Shown here in pieces: positions 1 through 9,091 of a stretch of DNA of 64,000 bases. The notes under the pieces are model-generated. The model did no database searches. It saw only the letters and a list, made by a program, of their open reading frames with translations, and was not told where the DNA came from. How positions within the stretch are numbered: the stretch's first letter is position 1; every line of letters starts with the position of its first letter. Made by a program: the position numbers and the translations under genes. Origin of the DNA: Roseomonas fluvialis (lineage in GTDB: Bacteria; Pseudomonadota; Alphaproteobacteria; Acetobacterales; Acetobacteraceae); assembly GCF_022846615.1 (NCBI RefSeq), contig NZ_AP025637.1, forward strand, positions 2,753,001 through 2,817,000, given 5' to 3'.

Positions 1-712
1 AGCGCGCATCCTCCGGATGCACCGCCACCGCGGTGTCGCCGAGCATGGTCTCGGGCCGCGTGGTCGCCACCACCAGGAAGCGACCCGGCTCGCCCTCGAC
101 CGGATAGCGCAGGTGCCACAGGTGGCCCTTCACCTCCTTGCTCTCGACCTCGAGGTCCGAGATCGCGGTAAGGAACTTCGGATCCCAGTTCACCAGCCGC
201 TTGTCGCGGTACAGCAGGCCTTCCCGATACAGACGCACGAACACCTCGCGCACCGCCTCGGACAGGCCCTCGTCCATGGTGAAGCGTTCGCGCGGCCAGT
301 CCAGCGAGGCGCCCAGCCGGCGCAGCTGCCGCGTGATGGTCCCACCCGACTCAGCCTTCCAGTCCCACACGCGCTGGATGAAGGCCTCGCGCCCCATGGT
401 CCGGCGGTCGGCATTGCCCTGCTGCGCCAGCAGGCGTTCCACCACCATCTGCGTCGCGATGCCGGCATGGTCGGTCCCCGGCTGCCACAGCGCATCGCGC
501 CCCTGCATCCGCCGCCAGCGGATCAGTACGTCCTGCAGCGTGTTGTCGAGCGCATGCCCGATATGCAGCGACCCCGTCACGTTGGGCGGCGGAATCATGA
601 TGGTGAAGGGCTTCGCCGGCGAAGCAGGGTTCGCCGAGAAGGCGCCGGAAGATTCCCAGCCCTTATAAAGGCGCTGTTCGATCGCGGCGGGGTCGAAGGA
701 CTTGTCGAGCAT
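1..712 (-). CDS. valS: Valyl-tRNA synthetase, N-terminal part (runs off left edge)
   Basis: Charges tRNA-Val with valine in the cytoplasm. The frame opens with [13 protein letters not shown] and is uninterrupted for 237 codons to the window edge. It contains the class I signature HIGH inside [14 protein letters not shown] at about residues 38-51. It then runs through the valS-typical segments [17 protein letters not shown] and [18 protein letters not shown] into the start of the editing domain. The ATG at 712 fits the conserved N-terminus; the ATG at 720 is out of frame. The KMSKS loop, the anticodon-binding domain and the C-terminal coiled coil lie outside the window. popZ, tolC and pcm lie upstream on the same strand, with one opposite-strand gene in between. 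Confidence 0.96.
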   Translation of the reverse strand, partial: MLDKSFDPAAIEQRLYKGWESSGAFSANPASPAKPFTIMIPPPNVTGSLHIGHALDNTLQDVLIRWRRMQGRDALWQPGTDHAGIATQMVVERLLAQQGNADRRTMGREAFIQRVWDWKAESGGTITRQLRRLGASLDWPRERFTMDEGLSEAVREVFVRLYREGLLYRDKRLVNWDPKFLTAISDLEVESKEVKGHLWHLRYPVEGEPGRFLVVATTRPETMLGDTAVAVHPEDAR

Positions 713-915
713 GGCGGCATCCCTTCCCCGCCGGCGCGCCCTGCGTCAAGGGCGCAGGCAGCGCACGCGCCGGTGCCCGTCGCGCCCCTGCGCGATTCCA
801 CCCTCGCCCGATCCGGGCTAAGCACTATCGCGGCACCCCGCCCGCCGCCGCGGCGGTACGGATGCCGCCCGGCACGAGTCCGAAGGCCCACGCCGCCCCG
901 CGACAGGAATCGCCC

Positions 916-1884
916 ATGACCGCCAGCCGCCGCCTGCTGTTCGCCCTGCCCGCCGCCGCGTTGGCCCGCCCGGCGCTCGCCCAGTCGCCCTGGCCGCAGG
1001 GACCGGTGCGGATCATTGCCCCCTTCCCGCCCGGCGGGTCGGTCGACACCATCTCGCGACTGCTGCAGCCGCATCTGTCGGCCGATCTCGGCGTGCCGGT
1101 GGTGATCGAGAACCGCCCCGGCGCCTCGGGCGCGATCGGCACCGCCGCCCTCGCCCGTGCCCCCGCCGATGGCAATACCTGGGCGATGGTCTTCGACACC
1201 CACGCCGTGAACCCGGCGCTGATCAGCACGCTCGGCTTCGACACGAAGCGCGACCTGGTGCCCGTCATGCTGGTCGGCACCGCGCCCATGCTGATCACGA
1301 CGCACAATTCCCGACCCTGGCGGACCCTGTCCGAGGTGATCGCCGCGGCGAAGGCGCGCCCCGATACGCTGACCTATGGGTCGATCGGCAATGGCAGCCT
1401 CGCGCATCTGACGATGTCACTGATGCAGACCGCCGGCGACTTCCGGGTGGTGCACGTGCCGTATCGCGGCGGCGGGCCCATGAGTGCGGCGGCGGCGGCC
1501 GGCGAACTCGACATGCCCATGGCGACCAATGCCGGCCTCGGCGGCCAGGTGAACGTCACGCTGCGGCCGCTGGCGCAGACCGGCGCCCGGCGGTCGGCGC
1601 TGTTCCCCGACCTGCCGACGGTGGCGGAATCAGGCGTCCCGGGCATCGATGCCCTGGCCTGGTGGGCGGTGATCGGCCGTGCCGGCGTGCCAGCGCCGGT
1701 GGTCGCCCGCTTCCACGCCGCGCTGACGAAGGCACTCGCGGTGCCGGAGGTGCGTGCGCGACTGTCCGGCCCGCTGGGCGTCGACGTGGTGGGATCCTCG
1801 CCCGAAGCCTTCGGCACCTTCCTCGATGCCCAGATGGACACCTGGACGCGCGTGGTGCGCGACCACAACATTCGCCCGGACTGA
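916..1884 (+). CDS. Bug/TctC-family tripartite tricarboxylate transporter substrate-binding protein
   Basis: Periplasmic solute receptor of the Bug (TctC) family, 322 residues, the usual length. The N-terminus MTASRRLLFALPAAALARPALAQ is a Sec signal peptide cut after about residue 22. The first mature strand matches the family pattern: PVRIIAPFPPGGSVD, then LGVPVVIENRPGASG. The ATG at 916 is chosen because upstream in-frame starts would hide the signal peptide. Ligands of this family are usually carboxylates and cannot be read from sequence. No TctA or TctB membrane subunit is adjacent, which is common for Bug receptors. It is the only rightward gene between valS and popZ and looks inserted into an otherwise conserved leftward block. 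Confidence 0.9.
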   Translation: MTASRRLLFALPAAALARPALAQSPWPQGPVRIIAPFPPGGSVDTISRLLQPHLSADLGVPVVIENRPGASGAIGTAALARAPADGNTWAMVFDTHAVNPALISTLGFDTKRDLVPVMLVGTAPMLITTHNSRPWRTLSEVIAAAKARPDTLTYGSIGNGSLAHLTMSLMQTAGDFRVVHVPYRGGGPMSAAAAAGELDMPMATNAGLGGQVNVTLRPLAQTGARRSALFPDLPTVAESGVPGIDALAWWAVIGRAGVPAPVVARFHAALTKALAVPEVRARLSGPLGVDVVGSSPEAFGTFLDAQMDTWTRVVRDHNIRPD

Positions 1885-1902
1885 CCCCCGGGCGCCGGCG
1901 CG

Positions 1903-2487
1903 TCAGGTCAGGGCGCGACCGACCACGCGCTCGATCTCGGCGCGCACCAGGCGCTCGACGATGCCCGGCAGGTGCTGGTCCAGCCAGGCCTTGAGCAGCG
2001 GGCGGAGTTCCTCGCGCACCACGTCCTCGATCGACGGGCCACCGCGATACACCGACGACCCGCGCTCGGCGGCCACGGTGCGCAGCAACTGTCCGACCGA
2101 GGCCGTGGCGGCCGCGGCGACAGCCGGGGCCAGCAGCGAATCGGCCGACAGCACCATCGGCGGCGGCGCGGCGGGCGGTGCAACCGCGGCTGGCGGGGCC
2201 GCGGCCGCCGCGTTCACCATCATGTCCTCGGTCAACAACAGCGGTTCGTCGGCGCTGGGCGCGGCGGGCGGCGCCGCGGCAGGTTCGGGCAGCGGAATGC
2301 CGATCGGCAGCGGCGCGGGCTGCGCCGCCTCGGCCTCGGGTGGCGCGGCAGCGGTCGCATCGGGCGCGGGCGGCGCCTCGTCCTCGTTCAGGATGCGGCG
2401 GATGGAGGCGAGGATATCCTCCATCGACTGGTCGGAGGCGACGCCCGTTGCCGCCGCGCCCGCGGGGGGCGCTGCCTGTCCGCTCAT
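1903..2487 (-). CDS. popZ: PopZ-like polar organising protein (DUF2497)
   Basis: Protein of 194 residues with the PopZ architecture. A short N-terminal helix, MEDILASIRRIL at residues 22-33, is followed by a long low-complexity Pro/Ala/Glu-rich linker. The conserved C-terminal helices contain VREELRPLLKAWLDQHLPGI and IVERLVRAEIER. In Caulobacter, PopZ self-assembles at the poles and tethers ParB-bound centromeres; that role here is by homology. Its start overlaps the tolC stop by ATGA (2484-2487), implying coupled translation. The order tolC-popZ-valS is a familiar alphaproteobacterial arrangement, which strengthens the call. Confidence 0.85.
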   Translation of the reverse strand: MSGQAAPPAGAAATGVASDQSMEDILASIRRILNEDEAPPAPDATAAAPPEAEAAQPAPLPIGIPLPEPAAAPPAAPSADEPLLLTEDMMVNAAAAAPPAAVAPPAAPPPMVLSADSLLAPAVAAAATASVGQLLRTVAAERGSSVYRGGPSIEDVVREELRPLLKAWLDQHLPGIVERLVRAEIERVVGRALT

Positions 2488-4016
2488 GGTGCCGTTCGTC
2501 CCGATGCTGTGGGGGGCAGGGTCTGCACCTGCACCACGCCCTGCGGCGGCGGCGGGGAACCGCCGGCGCCCTCGGAGAAATCCCCGGTGCCGAACCAGCG
2601 GTCGCGCACCGCATTGTAGTAGTTGCGCGGGTCGTAGATCTGCACCGGCAGGCCGAGATCCTGTGCGGTCAGCCGCCCCATGGTCGTGGCCACCGCATAG
2701 GAGGCGTTGATCAGGGTCGCGAGCGAGCGCACCAGGTTCACGCGCGCCTGCAGCAATTCCTGCTCGGCGTTCAGCACATCGAGCGTGGTGCGGCTGCCCA
2801 CGATCGCCTCGCGCTGCACGCCATCGAGGGCGATTTCCTGCGCGCGGATCTGCGCCCGCACGGATTCGACCTGCGCGCGGGAACTGCCCAACGTCTCCCA
2901 GGCCTCGGTCGCCTGCTGCGCGGCAACGCGGCGCGCATCGGCCACCTGCTGGCGCGCCTGCTGCGCCTGCTGGCGTGCCTGGCGCACCAGCGCGTGCTCG
3001 GCGCCGCCCTGGTACAGCGGCACGTTCAGGTTCAGCGTGACCTGCGCGCCGGTCTGGCGCGACCCGCGCTGCGCGTTGTTGTCGAGCCGGAAGGCCGACC
3101 CGTTCGCGGTCACCTGCGGCAGGAGGTTGGCGAACTGCACGTCGATCTGGTCGCGCGCGGCGGCTTCGTCGAACACGGTCGCGACCACGGTGGGGTTGTT
3201 CTCGGTGGCGAAGCGCACGGCCTCCTGCTGGGAGCGGACCGGGGGCGCGAGGGGCGGCGGCGCCGTGACCCGCAGCGGCTCAAGGCCGGTCCAGCGCAGG
3301 AAATTGGCGCGCGAGGACTGCGCCACGCCCTGCGCCTGGTCGAGCTGGAAGCGCGCCAGCGCCAGGCGCGATTCGGCCTGCGCCACGTCGGTGCGCGTGA
3401 TCTCGCCGACGCGGAAGCGCTCGTTCGTCGCCTGCAGCTGGCGTTCCAGCACCTGCACGTTGTTGGTGTTGAGGCGCACTTCCTCCTGGTCGCGGATGAA
3501 GAACACATAGGCGCGCACCGATTCGAACAGGACTTCCTGCTCGGCGATCAGCAGTCGGGCGCGTTGGGCATAGACCTGGTTCTCGGCGCGCCGCGTCTGC
3601 GCGGTGGTGCGCCCGCCGCGGTAGATCGGCTGGCTGACCGTCGCCTGCAGCGTGCCCGTCCCGCGCGCGGAATCGCTGTAGTTCGAGAACGGGGTCTGCG
3701 GCGTGCGCCCCAGCCCGGTCACGAAGCCCGTCGTCGGGTCGGTGACCGGGAAGATCGCGCCGCCGGCGGTGGCCTGCGTGCGCGTGGTCGTCTCGGTGTA
3801 GCCCGCCGCGCCGGCGATCACGACCGTGGGCCGCCACCCAGCCAGCGCCTGGGGCACGTTCTCGTCCACCGCGCGCGCGGCGGCGCGCGCCGCGAGCAGG
3901 CGCGGATTTCCCGAATAGGCCGACGCCAGCGCCTCCTGGAGGGTCTGCGACCACCCCTCGGTGGCCGGCAGGATCGCGAGGGCGGCGGAAAGAAGCATTT
4001 TGCTGCGCAGGCTCAT
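2484..4016 (-). CDS. tolC: TolC-family outer membrane channel protein
   Basis: Outer membrane efflux or type I secretion channel, 510 residues. The chosen start MSLRSKMLLSAALAILP begins a Sec signal peptide (to about residue 24, after GWSQ). The mature protein starts TLQEALASAYSGNPRLLAARA, the standard TolC N-terminal helix. Two structural repeats follow, with long Ala/Gln/Arg-rich coiled-coil helices and the segments GTLQATVSQPIYRGGRT and VTLNLNVPLYQGGAEH that mark the paired beta-barrel strands. An ATG at 4055 is in frame, but it would bury the signal peptide. It could serve the RND pump encoded at 26728-30978, which has no channel gene of its own; that pairing is inference. Confidence 0.93.
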   Translation of the reverse strand: MSLRSKMLLSAALAILPATEGWSQTLQEALASAYSGNPRLLAARAAARAVDENVPQALAGWRPTVVIAGAAGYTETTTRTQATAGGAIFPVTDPTTGFVTGLGRTPQTPFSNYSDSARGTGTLQATVSQPIYRGGRTTAQTRRAENQVYAQRARLLIAEQEVLFESVRAYVFFIRDQEEVRLNTNNVQVLERQLQATNERFRVGEITRTDVAQAESRLALARFQLDQAQGVAQSSRANFLRWTGLEPLRVTAPPPLAPPVRSQQEAVRFATENNPTVVATVFDEAAARDQIDVQFANLLPQVTANGSAFRLDNNAQRGSRQTGAQVTLNLNVPLYQGGAEHALVRQARQQAQQARQQVADARRVAAQQATEAWETLGSSRAQVESVRAQIRAQEIALDGVQREAIVGSRTTLDVLNAEQELLQARVNLVRSLATLINASYAVATTMGRLTAQDLGLPVQIYDPRNYYNAVRDRWFGTGDFSEGAGGSPPPPQGVVQVQTLPPTASGRTAP

Positions 4017-4300
4017 GGTCACCCTATGCCGTCCCCGGTTTGGCGGGCCGGCCATGCGGCCAGGCCGAAGCCCGGGGCACTCCGGAAGTCTCGCGCAAAA
4101 GTCTTAACGCACCGCAACAGGGCGGCGCCACCCCCGGCACGGCAAAGAAGTGTGTCACCGGCTCGATCCCTGGGCGCCACGGCCCGGCCAGCCCGCTTTC
4201 CGGCCAGGTTGGCGTCGGGCACCCACCCCGCCCGGCCAGCCAGCGACGGCATCGGTGATGGGTGCACGAGGAGACCGGTGCCGCCGGTCCGCAAACCGCG

Positions 4301-4957
4301 CTAGAATGCGAAGGCGGGCGCGCCAGCGAAACCCGGCAACGGCGCCGCGTGCGCATCGAATTCGCGTGTCGCACTCACCGCCCCGCCGGCGCGGCGCAGC
4401 AGCATCGCGCGCCCCGGCGGGCCGCCCTGCAGGCTGATGGCGACCAGGCGCCCGCCTTCGGCGAGTTGGTCCTCGACCACGCGCGGCACCGCCGCCACGC
4501 CGCCCTCGATGATGATGACGTCGTAGGTCTCGCCGGCGGCGTGGCCGTGCGAGGGGTCGGCCTCGACCAGCGTCACGGTGCCGGGGGGCACCGCCGCCGG
4601 CAGCGCCGCGCGCGCGATCGCGAGCAGCGCGGGGTCGGATTCCACCGCAGTGACCGACCCGCCGATCGCCGCCACCAGCGCCGCGCCGAAGCCGGTGCCC
4701 GCGCCCAGCACCAGGGCGCGTTCGCCGCGCCGCAGCCCGGCGAGTTGCACCAGGCGCGCCAGCACCATGGGCTGCATCATGGCCCGCCCGCCCGGCAGCG
4801 GCAGGTCGGCATCGGCATACGCGCGCGCGGCCAGCGCGGGCGGGACGAAGCGCTCGCGCGGCAGGTCGCGCATGGCGGCAACGATACGCGGATCCTCGAC
4901 GCGGTTGGGGCGCAGCTGTCCATCGACCATGAACCGGCGCGCCTCGGCGAAATCCAT
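4301..4957 (-). CDS. pcm: Protein-L-isoaspartate O-methyltransferase family protein
   Basis: 218-residue SAM-dependent methyltransferase of the PCMT family. It begins with the family N-terminus FAEARRFMVDGQLRPNRVED, has the RFVPP segment near residues 37-40, and a glycine-rich SAM loop VLGAGTGFG at residues 83-91. An acidic motif II/III (VESDPALLAIA) follows. Pcm repairs isoaspartyl residues in aged proteins. Many alphaproteobacterial relatives beside tolC carry this annotation without biochemical proof, so the substrate is uncertain. It lies 284 bases upstream of tolC on the same strand and may head that transcription unit. Confidence 0.85.
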   Translation of the reverse strand: MDFAEARRFMVDGQLRPNRVEDPRIVAAMRDLPRERFVPPALAARAYADADLPLPGGRAMMQPMVLARLVQLAGLRRGERALVLGAGTGFGAALVAAIGGSVTAVESDPALLAIARAALPAAVPPGTVTLVEADPSHGHAAGETYDVIIIEGGVAAVPRVVEDQLAEGGRLVAISLQGGPPGRAMLLRRAGGAVSATREFDAHAAPLPGFAGAPAFAF

Positions 4958-5064
4958 CGTGCTCGACCCTGCGAAATCCGGCCCGGTTATAGGTCGGCCG
5001 CGCCCTGCACGCCAAGCGGGCGCTTGACCGCGGGGCGCGCGCAGCCGATATGGGCGGCCCGCGC

Positions 5065-5135
5065 GGTCCGGTGGCCGAGTGGTCAGGCACAGGTCTGCAA
5101 AACCTGCTACGTGGGTTCGATTCCCGCCCGGACCT
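5065..5135 (+). tRNA. tRNA-Cys (anticodon GCA)
   Basis: A cloverleaf folds cleanly. The acceptor stem GGTCCGG (5065-5071) pairs with CCGGACC (5128-5134). The anticodon stem CAGGT/ACCTG encloses the loop CTGCAAA with GCA at 5097-5099. The T arm GTGGG/CCCGC carries TTCGATT. The discriminator is T (5135), as expected for a cysteine tRNA. CCA is not encoded. Confidence 0.95.
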
Positions 5136-5197
5136 GATCGCGCGGGGCGGCTTTACAGGGGTGCCGCGCCCCACTATACGCGGCGCCCGGCTCCTGA

Positions 5198-5273
5198 TCC
5201 CCGATAGCTCAGCTGGTAGAGCGCGGGACTGTTAATCCCTAGGTCGTTGGTTCGAGTCCAACTCGGGGAGCCA
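5198..5273 (+). tRNA. tRNA-Asn (anticodon GTT)
   Basis: A standard cloverleaf. The acceptor TCCCCGA (5198-5204) pairs with TCGGGGA (5263-5269), with discriminator G at 5270 and an encoded CCA at 5271-5273. The D arm is GCTCAGCTGGTAGAGC. The anticodon loop is CTGTTAA with GTT at 5231-5233. It lies 62 bases after tRNA-Cys on the same strand, so the two may be co-transcribed. Confidence 0.97.
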
Positions 5274-5334
5274 GACACCCAAACTCCGCGACACGCCGGC
5301 CGGTCCGCCTCGGAACCGGGCCGCCGCTGCGCGT

Positions 5335-6666
5335 TCAGCGCTCCCGCCCCGCGATCCCCCGCGTCGCCATCATCACCGCGGACAGCAGCGCGAACAGCCC
5401 GATCGCACCGGCCAGCAGCGCCATGCTCTCCATCCGCAGCACCACATACAGAAAGCCGAACAGCGCCGCGAGAACCGCCGCGAAGACCGCCGCCAGGCGG
5501 ACCCGCCCGGTGACCCCAGCGGTAAACAGGCTCGCCTGCCCCATCACCATCACCGCGCTGACCACATAAGCCAGGCCGAAGCCGAGGGTCTCCGAGATCG
5601 CGAGCAACAGCATCGGGAACAGCACCATCGACAGCCCGAGCAGCCCGTACTGCACCAGGTGGATGCGCACGCGCGACACCAGTTCGAACAGCCAATAGGT
5701 CATCACCGCCAGCAGCACGAACAACGCTGCGTATTTCGCCGTACGGTTCACCATGCGGTAGGTCGGCACCGCCTCCAGCAGCGCAACACCCATGCCGACG
5801 CCGCGCCCCAGCACCGCGCCGCAGCCATCCGCCGGCAGCCGCAGAGACCGCTCCGCCATCCCGCCCACCCATTCGGCACGGAAGGCGCTGCCATCCCCGG
5901 AGGTCCGGTGCGGCAGGCTGGTGCCGAAATAGCTCGGCGTCTCCCACGCTGCCTCGGCCGAGAATCGAAGGCGCCGCGCGACCGGCAGCATCGACAGCGC
6001 CTCGGTGCCGCGCAGTTCCATCGTGCCGGCAAAGGCCATGCCCGGCTCCGGCGGGCCGTCGAGCCCGAGCGGCCAGCGCAGCGCCTCGACCGCCCCGCAA
6101 CGCGCGCTGCCCTCGCGTTCGACGGGCAGCGCACGGCCGCCCAGGCTCAGCGTGGGCGGATCGGCGGTCGGGCGCAGGTCGGTGGCGCCGGTGAGAAGAT
6201 AGGCGCCGCGCCAGTCAGGCTCGGCATCCGCCGGCAGCGCCGCGGCGGCATCGCCGAGCCGCCCGGCGATATCGATGCGTGCCGCGTAGACGATCGCCTC
6301 GAACAGCCCGCGCCGTCGGGTCTCCGGCGCCAGGGTCGCGGCCATGGTCAGCTCCGCCGCGGGAATGGCGATGGCACCCGATTCCGTCCCGCGTCCTGCC
6401 GGGGTTACCACCGGCACCACCAGCAACGGGCCGAGCACCGTCTGCGGCGCGCCCCAGGCGCGGCCTATCTCGGCGCGGACCTCGCGCTGGCGCGCCTCGC
6501 GCTCCGAGATCAGCCCCGACACCATGTATTGCGGGATCAGCAGCGCCACGACCAGCGCACCGACCAGGCCCAGCTTCAGCCCCGCAGCGCCGATCAGGCG
6601 CGCGCCCGCGGCGAGCGGATTGTCGGCGGGCGGCGCGGATTCGGGGTCGGCCGGGGTGTCGGACAT
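5335..6666 (-). CDS. creD: CreD-type inner membrane protein
   Basis: 443-residue CreD family membrane protein. It has one N-terminal transmembrane helix (about residues 27-50), then a large periplasmic domain with the family segments VLGPLLVVPV, PSYFGTSLPHRT and the AALLEAV-type stretch before GVALLEAVPTYRMV. Four or more hydrophobic helices close the C-terminus. The start MSDTPADPES at 6666 is the first ATG that leaves a plausible N-terminus; the in-frame ATG at 6762 would overlap the promoter region. CreD is linked to envelope integrity and beta-lactam response in gammaproteobacteria. It is divergent from creB-creC, 110 bases apart, so that system probably controls it. Confidence 0.88.
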   Translation of the reverse strand: MSDTPADPESAPPADNPLAAGARLIGAAGLKLGLVGALVVALLIPQYMVSGLISEREARQREVRAEIGRAWGAPQTVLGPLLVVPVVTPAGRGTESGAIAIPAAELTMAATLAPETRRRGLFEAIVYAARIDIAGRLGDAAAALPADAEPDWRGAYLLTGATDLRPTADPPTLSLGGRALPVEREGSARCGAVEALRWPLGLDGPPEPGMAFAGTMELRGTEALSMLPVARRLRFSAEAAWETPSYFGTSLPHRTSGDGSAFRAEWVGGMAERSLRLPADGCGAVLGRGVGMGVALLEAVPTYRMVNRTAKYAALFVLLAVMTYWLFELVSRVRIHLVQYGLLGLSMVLFPMLLLAISETLGFGLAYVVSAVMVMGQASLFTAGVTGRVRLAAVFAAVLAALFGFLYVVLRMESMALLAGAIGLFALLSAVMMATRGIAGRER

Positions 6667-6776
6667 GGATGGACCTCCTGCAATGTCGGTCCCCCCAGGC
6701 TGACGGCCCCGCGTGCAATGGCCGTGTGGCGCCCTTGCAGCCCCCCAGGATGTTTGGTGCAAATGCCGTGCAGACC
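6667..6776. promoter_or_regulatory. Shared creD/creB divergent promoter region with repeats
   Basis: The 110-base gap between creD and creB holds three imperfect 12-base direct repeats close to TGCAATGNCCGT, at 6679-6690, 6714-6725 and 6758-6769. Two exact copies of CCCCCCAGG lie at 6691-6699 and 6741-6749. No match to the gammaproteobacterial cre tag (TTCAC-N6-TTCAC) is visible. The repeats could be response-regulator sites for CreB; that is inference. Confidence 0.4.
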
Positions 6777-7466
6777 ATGCCGAAGATCCTCATCGCCGAC
6801 GACGATCCGCATATCCGCAACGTCATTCGGTTCGCCCTGGCGCGCGGCGGGCTCGCCACCGTCGAGGCCGCGGACGGAGCGACGGCGCTGGCGCTGATCG
6901 CGCGCGAGCAGCCGGACCTGGTGATCCTCGACGTGATGATGCCGGAGATGGACGGCACCGAGCTGTGCCGCCGCCTGCGGCGCGACAGCGACGTGCCGGT
7001 GATCTTCCTCTCCTCGCGCGGCGAGGAGATCGACCGTGTACTCGGCCTCGAGCTCGGCGGCGACGACTACATGACCAAGCCCTTCAGCCCACGAGAGCTG
7101 ATCGCCCGCGTGCGCGCCCATCTGCGCCGGCGCGAAGGCCGCGTGACCGACGCGCCGGGCCCCCACGGTCCGCTGCGCCGAGGCCCCCTCACCCTCGATG
7201 CCGACCGCTTCGAGGCACGCTGGAACGCGGCGCCGATCCCGCTGACCGTCACCGAGTTCCGCCTGCTCCAGGCCATGGCCGCGCATCCCGGACGCGTCTT
7301 CACCCGCGACACGCTGATGGGTTCGGCGCATGCGGAACCGCGCATCGTCAGCGACCGCACCATCGACAGCCATGTGCGGCATCTGCGCGCGAAGCTGTCC
7401 GCCCTCGGTGCCGCGCCGATCGAGACGGTGCACGGCCTCGGTTATCGCTACCGGGACGATTGCTGA
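6777..7466 (+). CDS. creB: CreB-like OmpR/PhoB-family response regulator
   Basis: 229-residue two-domain response regulator. The receiver domain (residues 1-115) has the acidic pocket D8-D10, the phosphoacceptor D52 in ILDVMMPEMDG, and K101 in DYMTKPF. A winged-helix output domain follows (about residues 130-227) with LTVTEFRLLQAMAAHPGRVF and the VRHLRAKL recognition helix region ending at HGLGYRYR. The start is the ATG at 6777 directly before PKILIADDD. It is followed almost without gap by its sensor kinase and faces creD, which is the reason for preferring CreB over other PhoB-type names. Confidence 0.85.
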   Translation: MPKILIADDDPHIRNVIRFALARGGLATVEAADGATALALIAREQPDLVILDVMMPEMDGTELCRRLRRDSDVPVIFLSSRGEEIDRVLGLELGGDDYMTKPFSPRELIARVRAHLRRREGRVTDAPGPHGPLRRGPLTLDADRFEARWNAAPIPLTVTEFRLLQAMAAHPGRVFTRDTLMGSAHAEPRIVSDRTIDSHVRHLRAKLSALGAAPIETVHGLGYRYRDDC

Positions 7467-7468
7467 CC

Positions 7469-9025
7469 GTGCCGCGCCGCAAGCCGCGCATCCTGGTGGT
7501 GCTGCTGCTGGCAAACCTCGCCTTGCTCGTGCTGCCGCTCGGCGGGCTGTGGATGCTGCGGCTGTACGAAAGCGCGCTGGTGCGCCAGACCGAGACCGAG
7601 CTGATTTCGCAAGCTGCCATCATCGCCGCCGCCCAGCGCGCCGCCTGGCTGCGCGCGGCCGGGCAGGACGCCGCCCCGCAGGCGACCGACTGGGCGCCGC
7701 GCTTCGCCAGCCTCGACCTCGCGCACGATCCGATCCTGCCGCCGCCGCCCGATGCCGTACCACCCGAACAGCCCGCCGACCCCGTTGCGCGCGCCGCCGG
7801 CGCCACACTTGCGCCGGTGCTGGCCGAGGCGCAGCGCGTCACCCTCGCCGCGATGCGCGTGACGGACCAGGCCGGCGTGGTGGTGGCGAGCACTGGCAGC
7901 GAGACAGGCCTGTCGCTGCGCGGGCTGGAGGAAGTCGCCGCCGCCCTCGCCGGCCAACCCGCCGCCCGCGTGCGTGCCCGCCGCGAAGCGGTGCCCGCCG
8001 GCGCGGATTCGATCAGCCGTGCCGCGCCCTTCCGAGTCTTCGTGGCCCTGCCCGTGCAGGCCGGCGATCGCGTGATCGGCGCGGTGCTGCTCTCCCGCAC
8101 GCCGTCCAGTCTGCGCCAGGCTCTGCATGGCAAGCGATGGGAATTGGCGGCGCTGACCCTGGCGATGCTCATCGTCGCCGGCGGGCTCGCGGGCTTCATC
8201 GCCTATACCGTCAGCCGGCCGATCCGCGCCGTGGCGGACCAGGCGCGCGCGGTCGCCTCCGGCGCGCGGGTGGAGGTGCGCCGCGTCCGCCGCAGCGCGG
8301 TCCGCGAGGCCGACGAGCTCGCTGCCGCGATCGGTGCCATGGCCGACACGCTGGAACACCGCGCCGCCTACATCAGCGACTTCGCCGCCGCGGTCAGCCA
8401 CGAGTTCAAGACGCCGCTGGCCGCCCTGCGCGGCGCGCTGGAACTGCTGCAGGACCACGGCGCCGGCATGACGGCACAGGAGCGCGCGAATTTCCTGGCC
8501 CAGTGCATGGAGGACGTACAGCGGCTGGATCGGCTGGTGACGCGGCTGCTCGACCTCGCGCGCGCCGAGACACCGCACCCGCACGACGCCGGCGGCGCCA
8601 TCATCGGGCAGGCCATGCACGACGCCGCCGCGCCGAGCATCGCCGCGGGCCTCGATATCGCCTTCGACGGCGCGCCCGGCACCGAGGTCGCGATCGCGCC
8701 CGAGGCGCTGCGGGGCATCCTCACGATCCTGTTCGACAACGTCCGTCAGCATGCCGGGCCCGGGGCGCAATGCCGCGTCGTCTGGGCGGAGGACGGCGGC
8801 ACGCTGCGCCTGCGGGTCAGCGATACCGGGCGCGGCATCTCGGGCGCCAACAGGCGCCGCATCTTCGACCGGTTCTTCACCACGGCGCGGGAGGCTGGCG
8901 GCACCGGCCTTGGCCTGGCGATCGCGCGCAGCCTCGCGGAGGCCGCCGGGGGTGCGCTGGATCTCGTGCCGGACACGCCCGGCGCCACCTTCGACCTGCG
9001 CCTGCCGGTCGTGCCGCACGCGTGA
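7469..9025 (+). CDS. creC: CreC-like membrane sensor histidine kinase
   Basis: 518-residue sensor kinase. Transmembrane helix 1 is at about residues 8-30. A periplasmic sensor domain of about 190 residues follows, with transmembrane helix 2 at about 226-247 and then a HAMP linker (SRPIRAVADQARAVASG). The dimerisation domain carries the phospho-accepting H311 in SHEFKTPLAALRG. The ATPase domain shows the N box ILFDNVRQHA, the G1 box SDTGRGIS and the G2 box GGTGLGLAIA. The start is taken as GTG 7469, three bases after the creB stop; TTG 7460 and CTG 7463 are in-frame alternatives that would overlap creB. Confidence 0.82.
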   Translation: MPRRKPRILVVLLLANLALLVLPLGGLWMLRLYESALVRQTETELISQAAIIAAAQRAAWLRAAGQDAAPQATDWAPRFASLDLAHDPILPPPPDAVPPEQPADPVARAAGATLAPVLAEAQRVTLAAMRVTDQAGVVVASTGSETGLSLRGLEEVAAALAGQPAARVRARREAVPAGADSISRAAPFRVFVALPVQAGDRVIGAVLLSRTPSSLRQALHGKRWELAALTLAMLIVAGGLAGFIAYTVSRPIRAVADQARAVASGARVEVRRVRRSAVREADELAAAIGAMADTLEHRAAYISDFAAAVSHEFKTPLAALRGALELLQDHGAGMTAQERANFLAQCMEDVQRLDRLVTRLLDLARAETPHPHDAGGAIIGQAMHDAAAPSIAAGLDIAFDGAPGTEVAIAPEALRGILTILFDNVRQHAGPGAQCRVVWAEDGGTLRLRVSDTGRGISGANRRRIFDRFFTTAREAGGTGLGLAIARSLAEAAGGALDLVPDTPGATFDLRLPVVPHA

Positions 9026-9091
9026 GCCGACGCGCGACTTGACGCGGCGCCCTGCCGCCGGTTCCCATGCCGCGCCCCGGGAATCAGCAGC

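Noticed and set aside
2178..4304. 708-codon plus-strand frame across tolC
   Set aside because: The translation is Arg/His/Gly-rich without domains and is the shadow of tolC, which has a signal peptide and full family structure.
5136..5197. Possible integration site at the tRNA pair
   Set aside because: Both tRNA genes are intact, no integrase gene or direct repeat of a tRNA 3' end was found nearby, and the flanking genes are core genes.
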